Assembly (NCBI GenBank): GCA_016290095.1
Contig: JAEESU010000019.1
Location: 62,001 to 126,000, forward strand
Direction: 5' to 3'
Origin: Clostridia bacterium
Lineage (GTDB): Bacteria; Bacillota; Clostridia; TANB77; CAG-508
DNA length: 64,000 bases
Below are positions 8,441-16,708 of the stretch, in pieces (within the stretch, counting starts at the first letter, position 1; each line of letters starts with the position of its first letter). The notes beneath the pieces were generated by a model. It was not told where the DNA came from, made no database searches, and saw nothing but the letters and a program-made list of their open reading frames with translations. Position numbers and translations under genes: made by a program.

Positions 8441-9343
8441 CTAAGTTAACTTAAACTTCTTTACTATGCTATCATTTTCTTGCCAATCTTCTTTTACCTT
8501 AACCCATACTTTTAAATTTACTTTTGTTCCTAATAATTTTTCAATATCTTGTCTTGCATATGATGCAATTTTCTTAAGCAAATTTCCACCTTTTCCTATA
8601 ATAATTCCTTTATGTGATTCTCTTATACAATATATTGTAGCATCTATATCATAAATATCTTCACCTTTTGTAGTTTTTCTTTCTTTAAAACTCTCTATTT
8701 CAACATAAATACCATGAGGCACTTCATCATCTAATAATTTTAAAGCTTTTTCTCTAATTATTTCTTCTGAAATTTGTCTAACTGTTTGATCTGTATATTC
8801 ATCATCCGAATAATACTTTGGTCCTTCTGGTAATAGTTTAACAATTTCTTCTATTACAGTTTTTGTTCCATCATCTTTTGTTGCAGAAATTGGTACAACA
8901 GCTTTAAAGTCATATTCTTTACTATAGATTTCTATTAAATCTAAAAGCTTTTCTCTTTTTATTAAGTCAATTTTATTAATTATTAAAATACAAGGTTTTT
9001 TAGATTCTTTTATTTTATCAAGAATCTTTCTATCTCCTCTTCCTATTTCTGTAGAAGTAGCTTCTATTAAAAACAAAATAACATCCACTTCTGAAAACAT
9101 TGTAAATGCTGTATCAATCATTGTTTTTCCAAGTTTAGTTCTTGGCTTATGAATTCCTGGTGTATCTGTTACAATAATTTGATAATTCTCATCATTAATA
9201 ATAGCTTTTATAGCAGTTCTGGTTGTTTGAACTTTATTAGCAGTAATAGCTATTTTTTCATCTGCCAAACTATTTAATAATGTGGACTTTCCTACATTTG
9301 TTCTTCCTACTAAAGTTACAAAACCTGATTTAAATTCTTCCAC
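8441..9343 (-). CDS. era: GTPase Era
   Basis: This 300-residue GTPase acts in 16S rRNA maturation and 30S assembly by binding the rRNA 3' end. It has G1 GRTNVGKST (residues 13-21), G3 DTPGIHKP (about 60), G4 NKIDLIK (about 122) and a C-terminal KH domain with GIIIGKGGNLLKKI (about 247-260). The length is normal. Neighbours are a short conserved-position gene upstream and recO downstream. Confidence 0.95.
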   Translation of the reverse strand: MEEFKSGFVTLVGRTNVGKSTLLNSLADEKIAITANKVQTTRTAIKAIINDENYQIIVTDTPGIHKPRTKLGKTMIDTAFTMFSEVDVILFLIEATSTEIGRGDRKILDKIKESKKPCILIINKIDLIKREKLLDLIEIYSKEYDFKAVVPISATKDDGTKTVIEEIVKLLPEGPKYYSDDEYTDQTVRQISEEIIREKALKLLDDEVPHGIYVEIESFKERKTTKGEDIYDIDATIYCIRESHKGIIIGKGGNLLKKIASYARQDIEKLLGTKVNLKVWVKVKEDWQENDSIVKKFKLT

Positions 9344-9365
9344 TAAATATTCCTCTTTTTTAAAT

Positions 9366-9635
9366 CTATTTACTATTCTTTTCTATTTCTTGTAATATCA
9401 TTCTAAATGCTTCCTCTTCATCTTCAGTTGTTCCAAGTTCTCTTATAACAGATCTTTCCAATGATTTATAATAAGCTGTAAATTTCTTTTCTTTTTTATT
9501 TTTATAAAAAGCATATATGTCTTGTCTATCGCTATCTAGATAATATGTAGCTTTCTTACCTATTTGCTCATCATTCATTTTTACACATCTTATTCCATAT
9601 TTTTTTAATTCTTTTTCAAAATTTCTTTTATTCAT
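9366..9635 (-). CDS. Small protein of unknown function between dgkA and era
   Basis: This 89-residue basic, soluble protein begins MNKRNFEKELKKYGIRC. It has a predicted mixed beta (ATYYLDSDRQDIYAFYKN) and helical C-terminal part (EDEEEAFRMILQEIEKN). I recognise no family. It lies 9 bases after dgkA and 22 before era, so it is co-transcribed with ribosome and cell-envelope genes. In many Clostridia this place holds cytidine deaminase, which this is not. Confidence 0.55.
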   Translation of the reverse strand: MNKRNFEKELKKYGIRCVKMNDEQIGKKATYYLDSDRQDIYAFYKNKKEKKFTAYYKSLERSVIRELGTTEDEEEAFRMILQEIEKNSK

Positions 9636-9644
9636 ATATTTCTC

Positions 9645-10019
9645 CTATTTTATTAAATGAATTAGTTTTGGTAAAAAAATAATTACTCCAATAATTATAG
9701 ATAAAACTGCAGAAATACTTACTGCAGCTGATGCTATATCTTTAGCATTTTTTGCTTTTTCATTATATTCCATGCTCATCATATCAACTGTATTTTCAAC
9801 AGCAGTGTTTAAAAATTCTGCAATAAATACTATAAATATAACAATTATAATTATAGCAAATTCTATTTGTGATATTTTTAATAAAAATCCAACAATAATA
9901 GCAATTATCGCAAATACAAATTCTATTTTAATGTTTCTCTCATTTCTTAAAACATTTTTAAATCCATTGATTGAGTTTTTAAAAGCATCAATCCATTTTC
10001 CATTTTTCCATTGATTCAC
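9645..10019 (-). CDS. dgkA: Diacylglycerol/undecaprenol kinase family protein
   Basis: This 124-residue membrane enzyme phosphorylates undecaprenol (in Gram-positives) or diacylglycerol. It has three membrane helices (about residues 35-50, 53-70 and 98-118). The family active-site block is AEFLNTAVENTVDMMS (about 66-81), with the metal-binding Glu residues, and NEKAKNAKDIASAAV follows. It lies in the usual place downstream of ybeY. Confidence 0.9.
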   Translation of the reverse strand: MNQWKNGKWIDAFKNSINGFKNVLRNERNIKIEFVFAIIAIIVGFLLKISQIEFAIIIIVIFIVFIAEFLNTAVENTVDMMSMEYNEKAKNAKDIASAAVSISAVLSIIIGVIIFLPKLIHLIK

Positions 10020-10044
10020 AAAAACATCCCTTTTCTATCTGTTA

Positions 10045-10518
10045 TTATTCTCTTACTATATTTAGCTTATTAAGAATATTTTCTTCTTTTTGCCTCATTC
10101 TAATTTTATCATCTTCGTTAATATGATCTTCTCCCATTAAATGATAAAATCCATGTACTACCATATAAGCAAGTTCTCTTTCAAAGCTATGGCCATATTC
10201 AATTGCTTGTTGTTTTACTCTATCAATTGAAATGATAATATCTCCTAAAGCCTCTTCATATTGAATATTTTTTAAGCCATCTATTTCTTCTTTTTCAAAC
10301 ATAGGAAAAGAAAGAACATCTGTCTCTTTGTCAATATCTCTATATTCTTTATTTAATTTTCTTATATTTACTGGATTTGTTAAAGTAATACTAATATATA
10401 TTTTAGATTTATCCAAGCCTTCTATTTTAAAGCATTCCTCTAAAACTTTATTAATTAACTCTTCACAATCAATTTTTTTATCTAAATCCAAATATTCTAT
10501 TTCAACATACTTATCCAT
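10045..10518 (-). CDS. ybeY: Endoribonuclease/rRNA maturation factor YbeY
   Basis: This 157-residue zinc-dependent RNase takes part in 16S rRNA 3' processing and ribosome quality control. The HGxxHLxGxDH zinc motif is visible as HGFYHLMGEDH (residues about 122-132). The block RKLNKEYRDIDKETDVLSFP (about 55-74) is the family signature. The start directly follows the stop of the preceding 393-residue gene, which suggests translational coupling. Confidence 0.93.
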   Translation of the reverse strand: MDKYVEIEYLDLDKKIDCEELINKVLEECFKIEGLDKSKIYISITLTNPVNIRKLNKEYRDIDKETDVLSFPMFEKEEIDGLKNIQYEEALGDIIISIDRVKQQAIEYGHSFERELAYMVVHGFYHLMGEDHINEDDKIRMRQKEENILNKLNIVRE

Positions 10519-11700
10519 TTATTTTATTTTTGTGAAATGACCACTCCTTGTATGAGGTGTGTTCTTCACTTTTTTCATTACTCCTAACTCTACTAATCTA
10601 TTTTTATAAAACTTCCTAACATCTGTATATTTTTCATATTCATCTTGTGTATCATATAATTCTCTTTTTAAAGATAATATTTCTTTTTCTTCTTCTGAAT
10701 TTGATTTGCTATATGCATTCCAAAATTCTTTATATGCATCTCTTTCCTCAGGTTTATCCCAATAAACTTTTGTTGATAATAATTTAACATTATAATCTTC
10801 TATTAAATCTAATAGCATTTGATAAACTTGATTCTTTTTTTCTACTGCCTTAGTGTTTGTAATTAAGTTTCTAGTATCTCTTAATAATTTCTGGTAGCAT
10901 TGTTCTGCTGCTACTAGTGGTAAACTATGTGTAAACAATGTTCTACTTAATCCAAGTAAAATCATATTTTTCTCTAAAAAATCTTTTTCATCTAATTTAC
11001 CTACTTCAAATTTTTCAAATTCTTCAAATTCATCAAGAACATTTTCATATTTTTTATTTCCCTCAATATCTAATTTTATTGGGAAAATGCTTTTAACATA
11101 TTCTTCTAAAGTAGCAAATATTTTCTTATATATTTCTAGTTGATTTACTCTTTTTGCTTTTACTCCATCTGCCAATTTTACAGAATAATTTTTTAATAAA
11201 CCTTTATATATAAAATCAGACTTTTCAACATAAACTGGATCAAACTTACTTAATATTTTTTCTTTTCTTGTAACAGTTAGGCTCTCATAATCTAAGTCAA
11301 TTAAAAATTTTTGTTTTCTATACTTATATTCCAAATATTCATTATCTTTTAAATGAACTACTGTATAGTAATTTGACAAAGCTTCTTTTTCAAATTCAGA
11401 CGCCATGTTATTTCTTACTTTTTTATAAATAGAATCCATAATATGTTTATCTATTGCTTCTAAATATAAAGTATAACTTTCATCATATCTTTTTTGATAT
11501 TGGTCTTTTTTATCACTATCATCTTTTTTCTGTACCTCTTTTAATTGCTCATATGATTTTATTACACTACTTCTTTTTATATTTATCATCATCCCATTAA
11601 TACCTAGTTTTGTAGGCATTAATAGTTTTGTTAAAGTCTTAGAAACTTTATTGAAAAAAGTTGTATCATTTGAAAGTACTTTTAACCCTCTTTCTTCCAC
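10519..11700 (-). CDS. Unknown 393-residue helical protein between yqfD and ybeY
   Basis: I do not recognise this protein. It is highly charged, predicted mostly helical, with no membrane segment or signal peptide and no nucleotide-binding motif. It occupies the position where most Clostridia and Bacilli have phoH and the pgpH (yqfF) phosphodiesterase gene, but has no P-loop and no HD motif, so it is neither. It starts 14 bases after the yqfD stop and runs straight into ybeY, so it is in the operon. The basic C terminus ends RSGHFTKIK. Confidence 0.5.
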   Translation of the reverse strand: MEERGLKVLSNDTTFFNKVSKTLTKLLMPTKLGINGMMINIKRSSVIKSYEQLKEVQKKDDSDKKDQYQKRYDESYTLYLEAIDKHIMDSIYKKVRNNMASEFEKEALSNYYTVVHLKDNEYLEYKYRKQKFLIDLDYESLTVTRKEKILSKFDPVYVEKSDFIYKGLLKNYSVKLADGVKAKRVNQLEIYKKIFATLEEYVKSIFPIKLDIEGNKKYENVLDEFEEFEKFEVGKLDEKDFLEKNMILLGLSRTLFTHSLPLVAAEQCYQKLLRDTRNLITNTKAVEKKNQVYQMLLDLIEDYNVKLLSTKVYWDKPEERDAYKEFWNAYSKSNSEEEKEILSLKRELYDTQDEYEKYTDVRKFYKNRLVELGVMKKVKNTPHTRSGHFTKIK

Positions 11701-11714
11701 CGCTTTACCACCTT

Positions 11715-12905
11715 CTAATTAATTTTTTCTTCTACACCGATTTCTTTTTGGATTTCGTAGATTAATTTTAAGGTTATTCCATCTTCTTCTGTATTTACTT
11801 CTATGCTTTTAACCTTGTCACTTTCATCAAATTTTGAAATTTCAAATTCTGATTCCATTTCATTTTCTAATTCTTTTTCTATTTTTTTGACTAACTCATC
11901 TTCTGTATAATCTATTTCTTCCTCATTTATCTCTATATAAGCAATCTCATTAATAGTAATTGGAAAATAAAAATTATTAAATATCTTTAGTTTTTTACTC
12001 GACCTTATTGTATCATAATTTTCGAATTTTGAAACCCCCTTATTGAAATTTATTTTAAAATTATTAATGCAAAATTCTTTTTTGTTTTCTTTGTTTCCTG
12101 TCTCAGTCTTTTGAAATTGAACATATTTTTCACTCTTAGTTTTCTCATAACAAATTTTTCCTAAAATTGTCGCTTCACTATGTACCTGCCTTTTACCTGT
12201 ATATTTTCCTTCCATCACTCCTTCTACAATTAAATCGCCTTTTTTTACTTTATCACCTACATTAACAACCGGTGTTCCATTTTGAATTATCATTTTCGAA
12301 ATAACAGCACTTTCAGAAGCAACTATATTACAAATTTCATTTTTATCTATCATTTCTGGCATTTTTGTTGTTTCTCTTATTGAAATAATTGCATTTGTGC
12401 CTTTAATTTCTATACCTATCCACGCAATATCTTCTCTTTCTAATCTAATAGAATTTATAATCTTATCTATATCTATTTCCTTTTTTCTTTTTCCTAATGA
12501 TATTCCATGTTTTTCCATTAATTCTATTATTTCTTCACTACTTATTTTTTCGTTTCCTAATATTTCTATGTTCCATATAAAATTAGTAATAATTAAAATA
12601 AAAATTGCAATTACTAAAAATGCAATTGCAAATATTTTTCTTTTCCTATACTTGTTTATGATAAATGGTATACCAATTTTTTTATTAATTTTAACTTTAC
12701 ATTTCGTTTTTTTAGCTATATGCCTGATTTCTCTAAAATCTGATTGTAATATTTTTGCATTAATAAAACTATTATTTTCAATATGTAAGTCTTGAAGTAT
12801 AATATTTTTCAGTTTGCATTGATTAATGAATCTTTCAATAAAAAAACCTTCTATACTTATATATAAAAATCCATGAAGAAATAATATCAAACTCTTAAAC
12901 AACAT
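11715..12905 (-). CDS. yqfD: Sporulation protein YqfD
   Basis: 396 residues from the ATG at 12905, which follows GGTGG; a longer start at 12938 overlaps yqfC. YqfD is a membrane protein of the mother cell needed for efficient sporulation, related to the SpoIV family. The N-terminal part (residues 1-80, FLHGFLYISIEGFFIERFIN) is followed by one strong helix (about 92-115, IFAIAFLVIAIFILIITNFIW) and an extracytoplasmic POTRA/FtsQ-like region beginning IEILGNEKISSEEIIELME. The YqfC-YqfD pair is conserved. Control by sigma-E is expected from known biology, not shown here. Confidence 0.9.
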   Translation of the reverse strand: MLFKSLILFLHGFLYISIEGFFIERFINQCKLKNIILQDLHIENNSFINAKILQSDFREIRHIAKKTKCKVKINKKIGIPFIINKYRKRKIFAIAFLVIAIFILIITNFIWNIEILGNEKISSEEIIELMEKHGISLGKRKKEIDIDKIINSIRLEREDIAWIGIEIKGTNAIISIRETTKMPEMIDKNEICNIVASESAVISKMIIQNGTPVVNVGDKVKKGDLIVEGVMEGKYTGKRQVHSEATILGKICYEKTKSEKYVQFQKTETGNKENKKEFCINNFKINFNKGVSKFENYDTIRSSKKLKIFNNFYFPITINEIAYIEINEEEIDYTEDELVKKIEKELENEMESEFEISKFDESDKVKSIEVNTEEDGITLKLIYEIQKEIGVEEKIN

Positions 12906-12918
12906 TTTATCCACCAAT

Positions 12919-13191
12919 CTAGTTTTCAATATTTTCAAAATCTAAATTTTCTATTTTTCCATTTACTAAAATATCATCATCTGTCATTTGATTTAGTTTT
13001 AAGTTAAATCCATTGATATTTATTATTCCTAAACTAGTACTTATCCTAGTAAAATAATCTTCATATTCAAGTATACCTTTAAAGTTTTCTATTAAAATTT
13101 CATCAAATCCTGTGATAGTAATTTTAGGAGTATCACTTATTGCTTCCCTTGGTATTTCTAAAAACTTACTAACTTTATCATATTTTCTCAT
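12919..13191 (-). CDS. yqfC: YabP/YqfC family sporulation protein
   Basis: This 90-residue protein has the YabP/YqfC fold: PKITITGFDEILIENFKGI (residues about 22-40), GIININGFNLKLNQM (about 54-68) and a C-terminal strand ending in NGKIENLDFENIE. It lies directly upstream of yqfD. It acts in the mother cell during spore formation in related species. Confidence 0.88.
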   Translation of the reverse strand: MRKYDKVSKFLEIPREAISDTPKITITGFDEILIENFKGILEYEDYFTRISTSLGIININGFNLKLNQMTDDDILVNGKIENLDFENIEN

Positions 13192-13196
13192 AATAT

Positions 13197-13240
13197 AAAA
13201 ACCTCTCTTTTTATTTATATATTCAAAAAGAAAGGTTTTA
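13197..13240 (-). terminator. Terminator after the DUF4116 gene
   Basis: AAAACCTTTCTTTTT pairs with AAAAAGAGAGGTTTT (minus strand), one mismatch, followed by a short T-rich run. It lies between the DUF4116 stop and yqfC. Confidence 0.65.
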
Positions 13241-13243
13241 TTC

Positions 13244-13771
13244 CTAATTAAGTATTGCTTTTATCTCTTCATCTTCAAGCATCTCTGGAGATAAAAAATC
13301 AATTACATCATTTTTATTTTTATTTAAAGCAGTCATTACAATATCTTTATCATTTCTAAGTCTATTACTTGCATACTTAAAAATAAGTGGTTTATTAGCA
13401 ACAGCTGTCATTACAACATTTTTATCATCTCTTAATCTACTACTTGCAAAATATAGTACTTGTCCATCCACTTTGGCAGCTGCTAATAAAACATCTTTAT
13501 CATCTTTTAGCCTATCACTCGCATAGCAACATGTCCATCCTGCTTGAGCAACTGAAGCTAATAAAACATCTTTATCATCCTTTAGCCTATCACTTGCAAA
13601 TTCCAATGCTCCACCATCTACTTTAACTGCATTTAATATTACTTCTTTATCATCTCTTATTTCTTCACTTGCCCATTCTATTAAACTTGGGGCCTTTTTT
13701 ACAATTTCTAAATAATATTCTCTATCATTTGTTTTTTCTTTTGCTTCTATTATTTCTGGACTATCTGCCAT
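13244..13771 (-). CDS. DUF4116 repeat protein
   Basis: This 175-residue soluble protein is built of four to five tandem copies of a roughly 25-residue unit with the core (Y/F)AS-RL-DDK-VL-AV (for example YASDRLKDDKDVLLAAAKVDG, residues about 79-98). This is the DUF4116 repeat, often found in effector-like or phage and intracellular bacterial proteins, with no known biochemistry. It is the last gene of the operon that holds the frameshifted signal peptidase, 15 bases downstream of it. Two of the repeats are nearly identical at the DNA level around 13495-13610, so the array is prone to expand or shrink. Confidence 0.85.
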   Translation of the reverse strand: MADSPEIIEAKEKTNDREYYLEIVKKAPSLIEWASEEIRDDKEVILNAVKVDGGALEFASDRLKDDKDVLLASVAQAGWTCCYASDRLKDDKDVLLAAAKVDGQVLYFASSRLRDDKNVVMTAVANKPLIFKYASNRLRNDKDIVMTALNKNKNDVIDFLSPEMLEDEEIKAILN

Positions 13772-13786
13772 TTTTTACATCCTTTC

Positions 13787-14402
13787 CTAAAAACCAGAGT
13801 TAACTTCTCTTTCATGCTCTTTTCTTATTTTTCTTCTTTTTTCTTTTCTTTTCATTATTCTTCTATCATATATTAGAAATATAATTAAACATATAAGAGA
13901 AACTGTAAAAAAAATTTTATTTTTTAATAATTTTACAACTTTTCCAAATTTAGGCATTGTATATATTACTTTTCCCACTATCTGTTCATATTGAACTCTT
14001 TGCTCATCTTCTATTTCATTATTATCACCTTGTGTAATATAAGAATTTCTTAGTTCACTTAAAACAACTTTTTTTATTCTATGTGTTACTATTTCTCCAT
14101 CTGGTTTCGAAAATGTAATAATATTTCCGAACCTTATATTCCTCGTTTGTATAGCCTTTTTTTACAATAATCACATCATCTACACTAAGCCTTGGCTGCA
14201 TACTTGTTGATGTAACAATATATAAATTCATATTTAAAAAACTAGGAAGTTCTTTCGAATTTCCTAGTTCTAGTGAAATTAAAAGCAAACTAAACAATAC
14301 CATAAAAACTAATAATCCAGTAATAATAATAGTAATGATTTTATTAATTTTCCTTTTTCTTTCCATACTGCTAGCTATCCTATCAGATTCGCTATATATC
14401 AT
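13787..14402 (-). CDS. SipW-type signal peptidase I with a +1 frameshift at CGG
   Basis: Read with one +1 shift this is a 204-residue membrane S26 peptidase of the SipW/ER type. A helix at residues about 20-43 is followed by STSMQP with the catalytic Ser67. The zero-frame CGG is codon 92. Skipping the C gives GTT GGA AAT ATT ATT ACA, i.e. VGNIITFSKPDGEIVTHR, which is the family's conserved strand and places the catalytic His107 in THR. ITQGDNN and VGKVIY follow, then a second helix and a basic tail. Without the shift the protein stops 16 codons later and lacks the catalytic His. The neighbours are a 539-residue gene upstream and a DUF4116 gene downstream. It would cut SipW-type signal peptides. 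Confidence 0.82.
14127..14129 (-). other. In-frame CGG, inferred +1 frameshift site C in the signal peptidase gene
   Basis: The coding-strand context is AAG GTT CGG AAA TAT. Skipping the C gives GTT GGA AAT ATT ATT ACA (V-G-N-I-I-T), matching the conserved G-D-I-I-T-Y strand of S26 peptidases. No homopolymer or stop codon is present at the site. A GAGG sequence lies 10 bases upstream and could act as an internal Shine-Dalgarno stimulator, but the other sites lack a comparable element. Confidence 0.8.
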
Positions 14403-14429
14403 GTAGAAACTACCTCCAAATTTGTATAA

Positions 14430-16049
14430 TTAATTTTGCTTATTCATCTTTTCTACCATTGGTTTTACATTCTCAACAAAAGTAACATCATCTAAATTGA
14501 TACCACTTCTTAAAATATTATGATAATTAACTATTTTCTCAACACCTGCTATATAAGATTCAATATTTTCCTCTTCTAAATCTTCAACTTCAATATTAAT
14601 ATTTAAAATTTTATATCTATTAGTAATAATACTTGCTATATTTGGTTCTTCAACTAATTTAATGTTATTTACCATTACTTTATATGGTTGATCAATAAAA
14701 TCAACTAATACCTTTAATTCAGATTCTACATCAAATATTTCATCTTCTTTATAATGTTCTTTTATCAAATTATAAGCATAAGTATAATATGATGTTGCGA
14801 TTTTAAACATATATTTTATTGAACAATTATCATCAACAAATTCTGCAATTTTAGTATTAACCTGTTCTATATCAAGTTCATCATATAATTTCTTTAATTC
14901 TTTTATTTCTGTATTTGATGTAACTGGGAATTCATATATTTTACGCTCCCATTTCTTTTTGAAAAACAAGAATATAGGGTTTTTAATTCTTTTCATAAGT
15001 GTTTTATTCTTTTTTGATTCTCTAAGAAGTGCTTGTTCTTTTTTGCGCAATTCTTTACTCTTGCTATCATATGAACCTTTAAAGGTATCTTTTGCTTTAT
15101 ATTTTTCTGTTAAATCATCAATAATATATTTAAATCTAACATAAACTCTATATTCTTCAAGAGTATTTAAAAGTTTACCAAAGTTTTTGTTAATCTCTTC
15201 TCTTTCTTCTTTTGAACACTCAAAATATTTTTTAGTAGATAATTTATCATATAAAACTGACATCTCTTTTTCTGAGTATTCTTTTGATTTCCATTTTTCT
15301 GTATAGAATTTATCCCAAACATCTTTAATATCTTTTCTTTTTGTTTTTATTAAATCTTTATTTAATTCAAAATATTTTTTTACTAATCCATTTTTATCAA
15401 GTTGTGTTATACTTAAAGTTCTATCATTTCTTGCATTTACTTCTTTATCAATTTTTTTGAAATTAATATAATATAAATAACGGATATTTAATTCTATATG
15501 AGTAACAATATTTGGACATTTCCAATATATTTGTTCAAATATTTTCTTTAAATTATCTGAATCAATTGTTCCTTTAGATTTTTCAACAAAAAACGCTTTC
15601 ATATAGTCATTTGTAAATTGACTATAATTAAAATCTTCTTCTGTTAGAGTGATTCCAAAGTTTTCAAATATATCTAAGAATAATTTTATATTGTCATTTA
15701 ATAGTTTTAAATCACCTTCAAAATAACTACTTAAACTGTGGCAAATTTTATCAATTCCAAGTTTTTCAAATGGAGTATTAAGTTCATTAAATAAGTCGAT
15801 ATTATCCATATTCTCAATGTTTTTCTCTAATTCTGCAATTTTAGGATCTTGTGTTACATTAAGATATCTATCATATCTTTCTTGAATTTCATTCCATATT
15901 ACCTTTTTTATCTTTAAAGCGGTATCTTCAAACTCTTCTACTTTTTTTACATAAGCAGCTTTATTTTTCTTATTGTTTAAAGGTAAAACAGCTAACACTT
16001 CCTTGTTACCAGATATGAACTTATCCATTTCTTCTAATATATCATTCAT
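14430..16049 (-). CDS. Unknown 539-residue helical protein
   Basis: I recognise no family. The protein is charged, rich in Lys/Glu/Asn, predicted almost all helical with coiled-coil character (around residues 325-370), and has no signal peptide. A short hydrophobic/basic patch (NPIFLFFKKKWERK, about 358-371) is too short for a clear membrane helix. A 42-residue mini-protein gene ends one base before its start, and the frameshifted signal peptidase begins 27 bases after its stop. The four genes form one operon. Confidence 0.5.
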   Translation of the reverse strand: MNDILEEMDKFISGNKEVLAVLPLNNKKNKAAYVKKVEEFEDTALKIKKVIWNEIQERYDRYLNVTQDPKIAELEKNIENMDNIDLFNELNTPFEKLGIDKICHSLSSYFEGDLKLLNDNIKLFLDIFENFGITLTEEDFNYSQFTNDYMKAFFVEKSKGTIDSDNLKKIFEQIYWKCPNIVTHIELNIRYLYYINFKKIDKEVNARNDRTLSITQLDKNGLVKKYFELNKDLIKTKRKDIKDVWDKFYTEKWKSKEYSEKEMSVLYDKLSTKKYFECSKEEREEINKNFGKLLNTLEEYRVYVRFKYIIDDLTEKYKAKDTFKGSYDSKSKELRKKEQALLRESKKNKTLMKRIKNPIFLFFKKKWERKIYEFPVTSNTEIKELKKLYDELDIEQVNTKIAEFVDDNCSIKYMFKIATSYYTYAYNLIKEHYKEDEIFDVESELKVLVDFIDQPYKVMVNNIKLVEEPNIASIITNRYKILNINIEVEDLEEENIESYIAGVEKIVNYHNILRSGINLDDVTFVENVKPMVEKMNKQN

Positions 16050-16050
16050 T

Positions 16051-16179
16051 TTATTCTTCCGTACCCTTCAAATTTTTTTCTTTTTCTTTATCTAAAAAAA
16101 CAACATAGTCATCAACCTTTTTGTATAAATCAAGAAGCTCTTCGTTGCTTAGTTTAGCAAGTTCCATGTTTTTTTCCAT
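16051..16179 (-). CDS. 42-residue small protein upstream of the 539-residue gene
   Basis: An open frame of 42 codons, with the sequence MEKNMELAKLSNEELL at the start, ends TAA one base before the ATG of the next gene, so the two are translationally coupled. It is charged and helical (EELLDLYKKVDDYVVFLDKE) with no signal peptide. A second ATG at 16167 has a purine-rich GGAAA upstream and is an alternative start. The function is unknown; it may be a partner or a coupling leader. Confidence 0.55.
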   Translation of the reverse strand: MEKNMELAKLSNEELLDLYKKVDDYVVFLDKEKEKNLKGTEE

Positions 16180-16301
16180 TGTACCCTATTAATTCCTTTC
16201 GTAAAAAGTAATTTTATTACTACATAATTATATATTAATTGTAAAATCAAGTCTATACATTTTTAAAATTTTTTTATTTTTATTTTAACAAACATACTAA
16301 T

Positions 16302-16330
16302 TTGAAAAAAATCACAAAATATGATACAAT
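16302..16330 (+). promoter_or_regulatory. Candidate promoter of the small plus-strand gene
   Basis: TTGAAA at 16302-16307, 17 bases, then TACAAT at 16325-16330. This fits a vegetative sigma-A promoter facing the foreign-looking gene at 16440. Confidence 0.55.
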
Positions 16331-16439
16331 TAATATGTTAAAGCTTCGTGCTTTTATAATAGATTTCCCCCTTTGTTCCGTTGCAACTGCAACGATAATC
16401 CCATACACAACCACCAACATAAGAAAGTGAGGAATCAAC

Positions 16440-16631
16440 ATGATCAAGTACTGTGACGAAACCTATTCCGGCGTAGGATTCGAAGGTTATTCTGAGGAGG
16501 AAGCAAAAAAGCTTGCCGATGAGATTCGGCACGATTTGGATATTACCGGAAGGTATATTAAATTGGTTGTCTACACCGAAAAAATGCCCAACGGCAACTT
16601 TAGGGTTGTCAATTGTTCCGTCTACGAATAA
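16440..16631 (+). CDS. Small foreign-looking protein of unknown function
   Basis: This 63-residue protein is a single plus-strand gene with GTGAGGA seven bases before ATG, its own promoter and a GC-rich terminator, so it is a self-contained unit. GC content and codon use differ sharply from the neighbours (GGC, GCC, ACC, AGG). It contains one in-frame CGG (16526-16528, I-R-H) and remains open through it; the shifted frame would run on through the terminator, so here CGG is read as a normal codon. The sequence (EEEAKKLADEIRHDLDI, then KLVVYTEKMPNGNFRVVNC) looks like a compact alpha/beta protein. I know no family. Recent transfer is likely. Confidence 0.6.
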   Translation: MIKYCDETYSGVGFEGYSEEEAKKLADEIRHDLDITGRYIKLVVYTEKMPNGNFRVVNCSVYE

Positions 16632-16639
16632 TGATCATC

Positions 16640-16667
16640 GCCCCCTCTTCGGGGGCATATTTTTTTG
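16640..16667 (+). terminator. GC-rich terminator of the small foreign gene
   Basis: GCCCCC, loop TCTTC, GGGGGC, then a T run. This is a perfect six-pair stem, much richer in GC than other terminators in the window. Confidence 0.85.
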
Positions 16668-16672
16668 TATTC

Positions 16673-16704
16673 AAAAAGACTTAAGATTAAACTTAAGTCT
16701 TTTT
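16673..16704 (-). terminator. Terminator of the giant surface protein gene
   Basis: AAAAAGACTTAAG and CTTAAGTCTTTTT form a perfect stem with a short AT loop just beyond the stop codon at 16709. It can work in both directions. Confidence 0.8.
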
Positions 16705-16708
16705 CATT

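Noticed and set aside
281..14129. Sequencing or assembly error as the cause of the frameshifts
   Set aside because: Errors would fall in homopolymers and in both directions. Here all four are a C before GGN, giving CGG, a codon otherwise absent from native genes. It is still the main alternative and needs read data.
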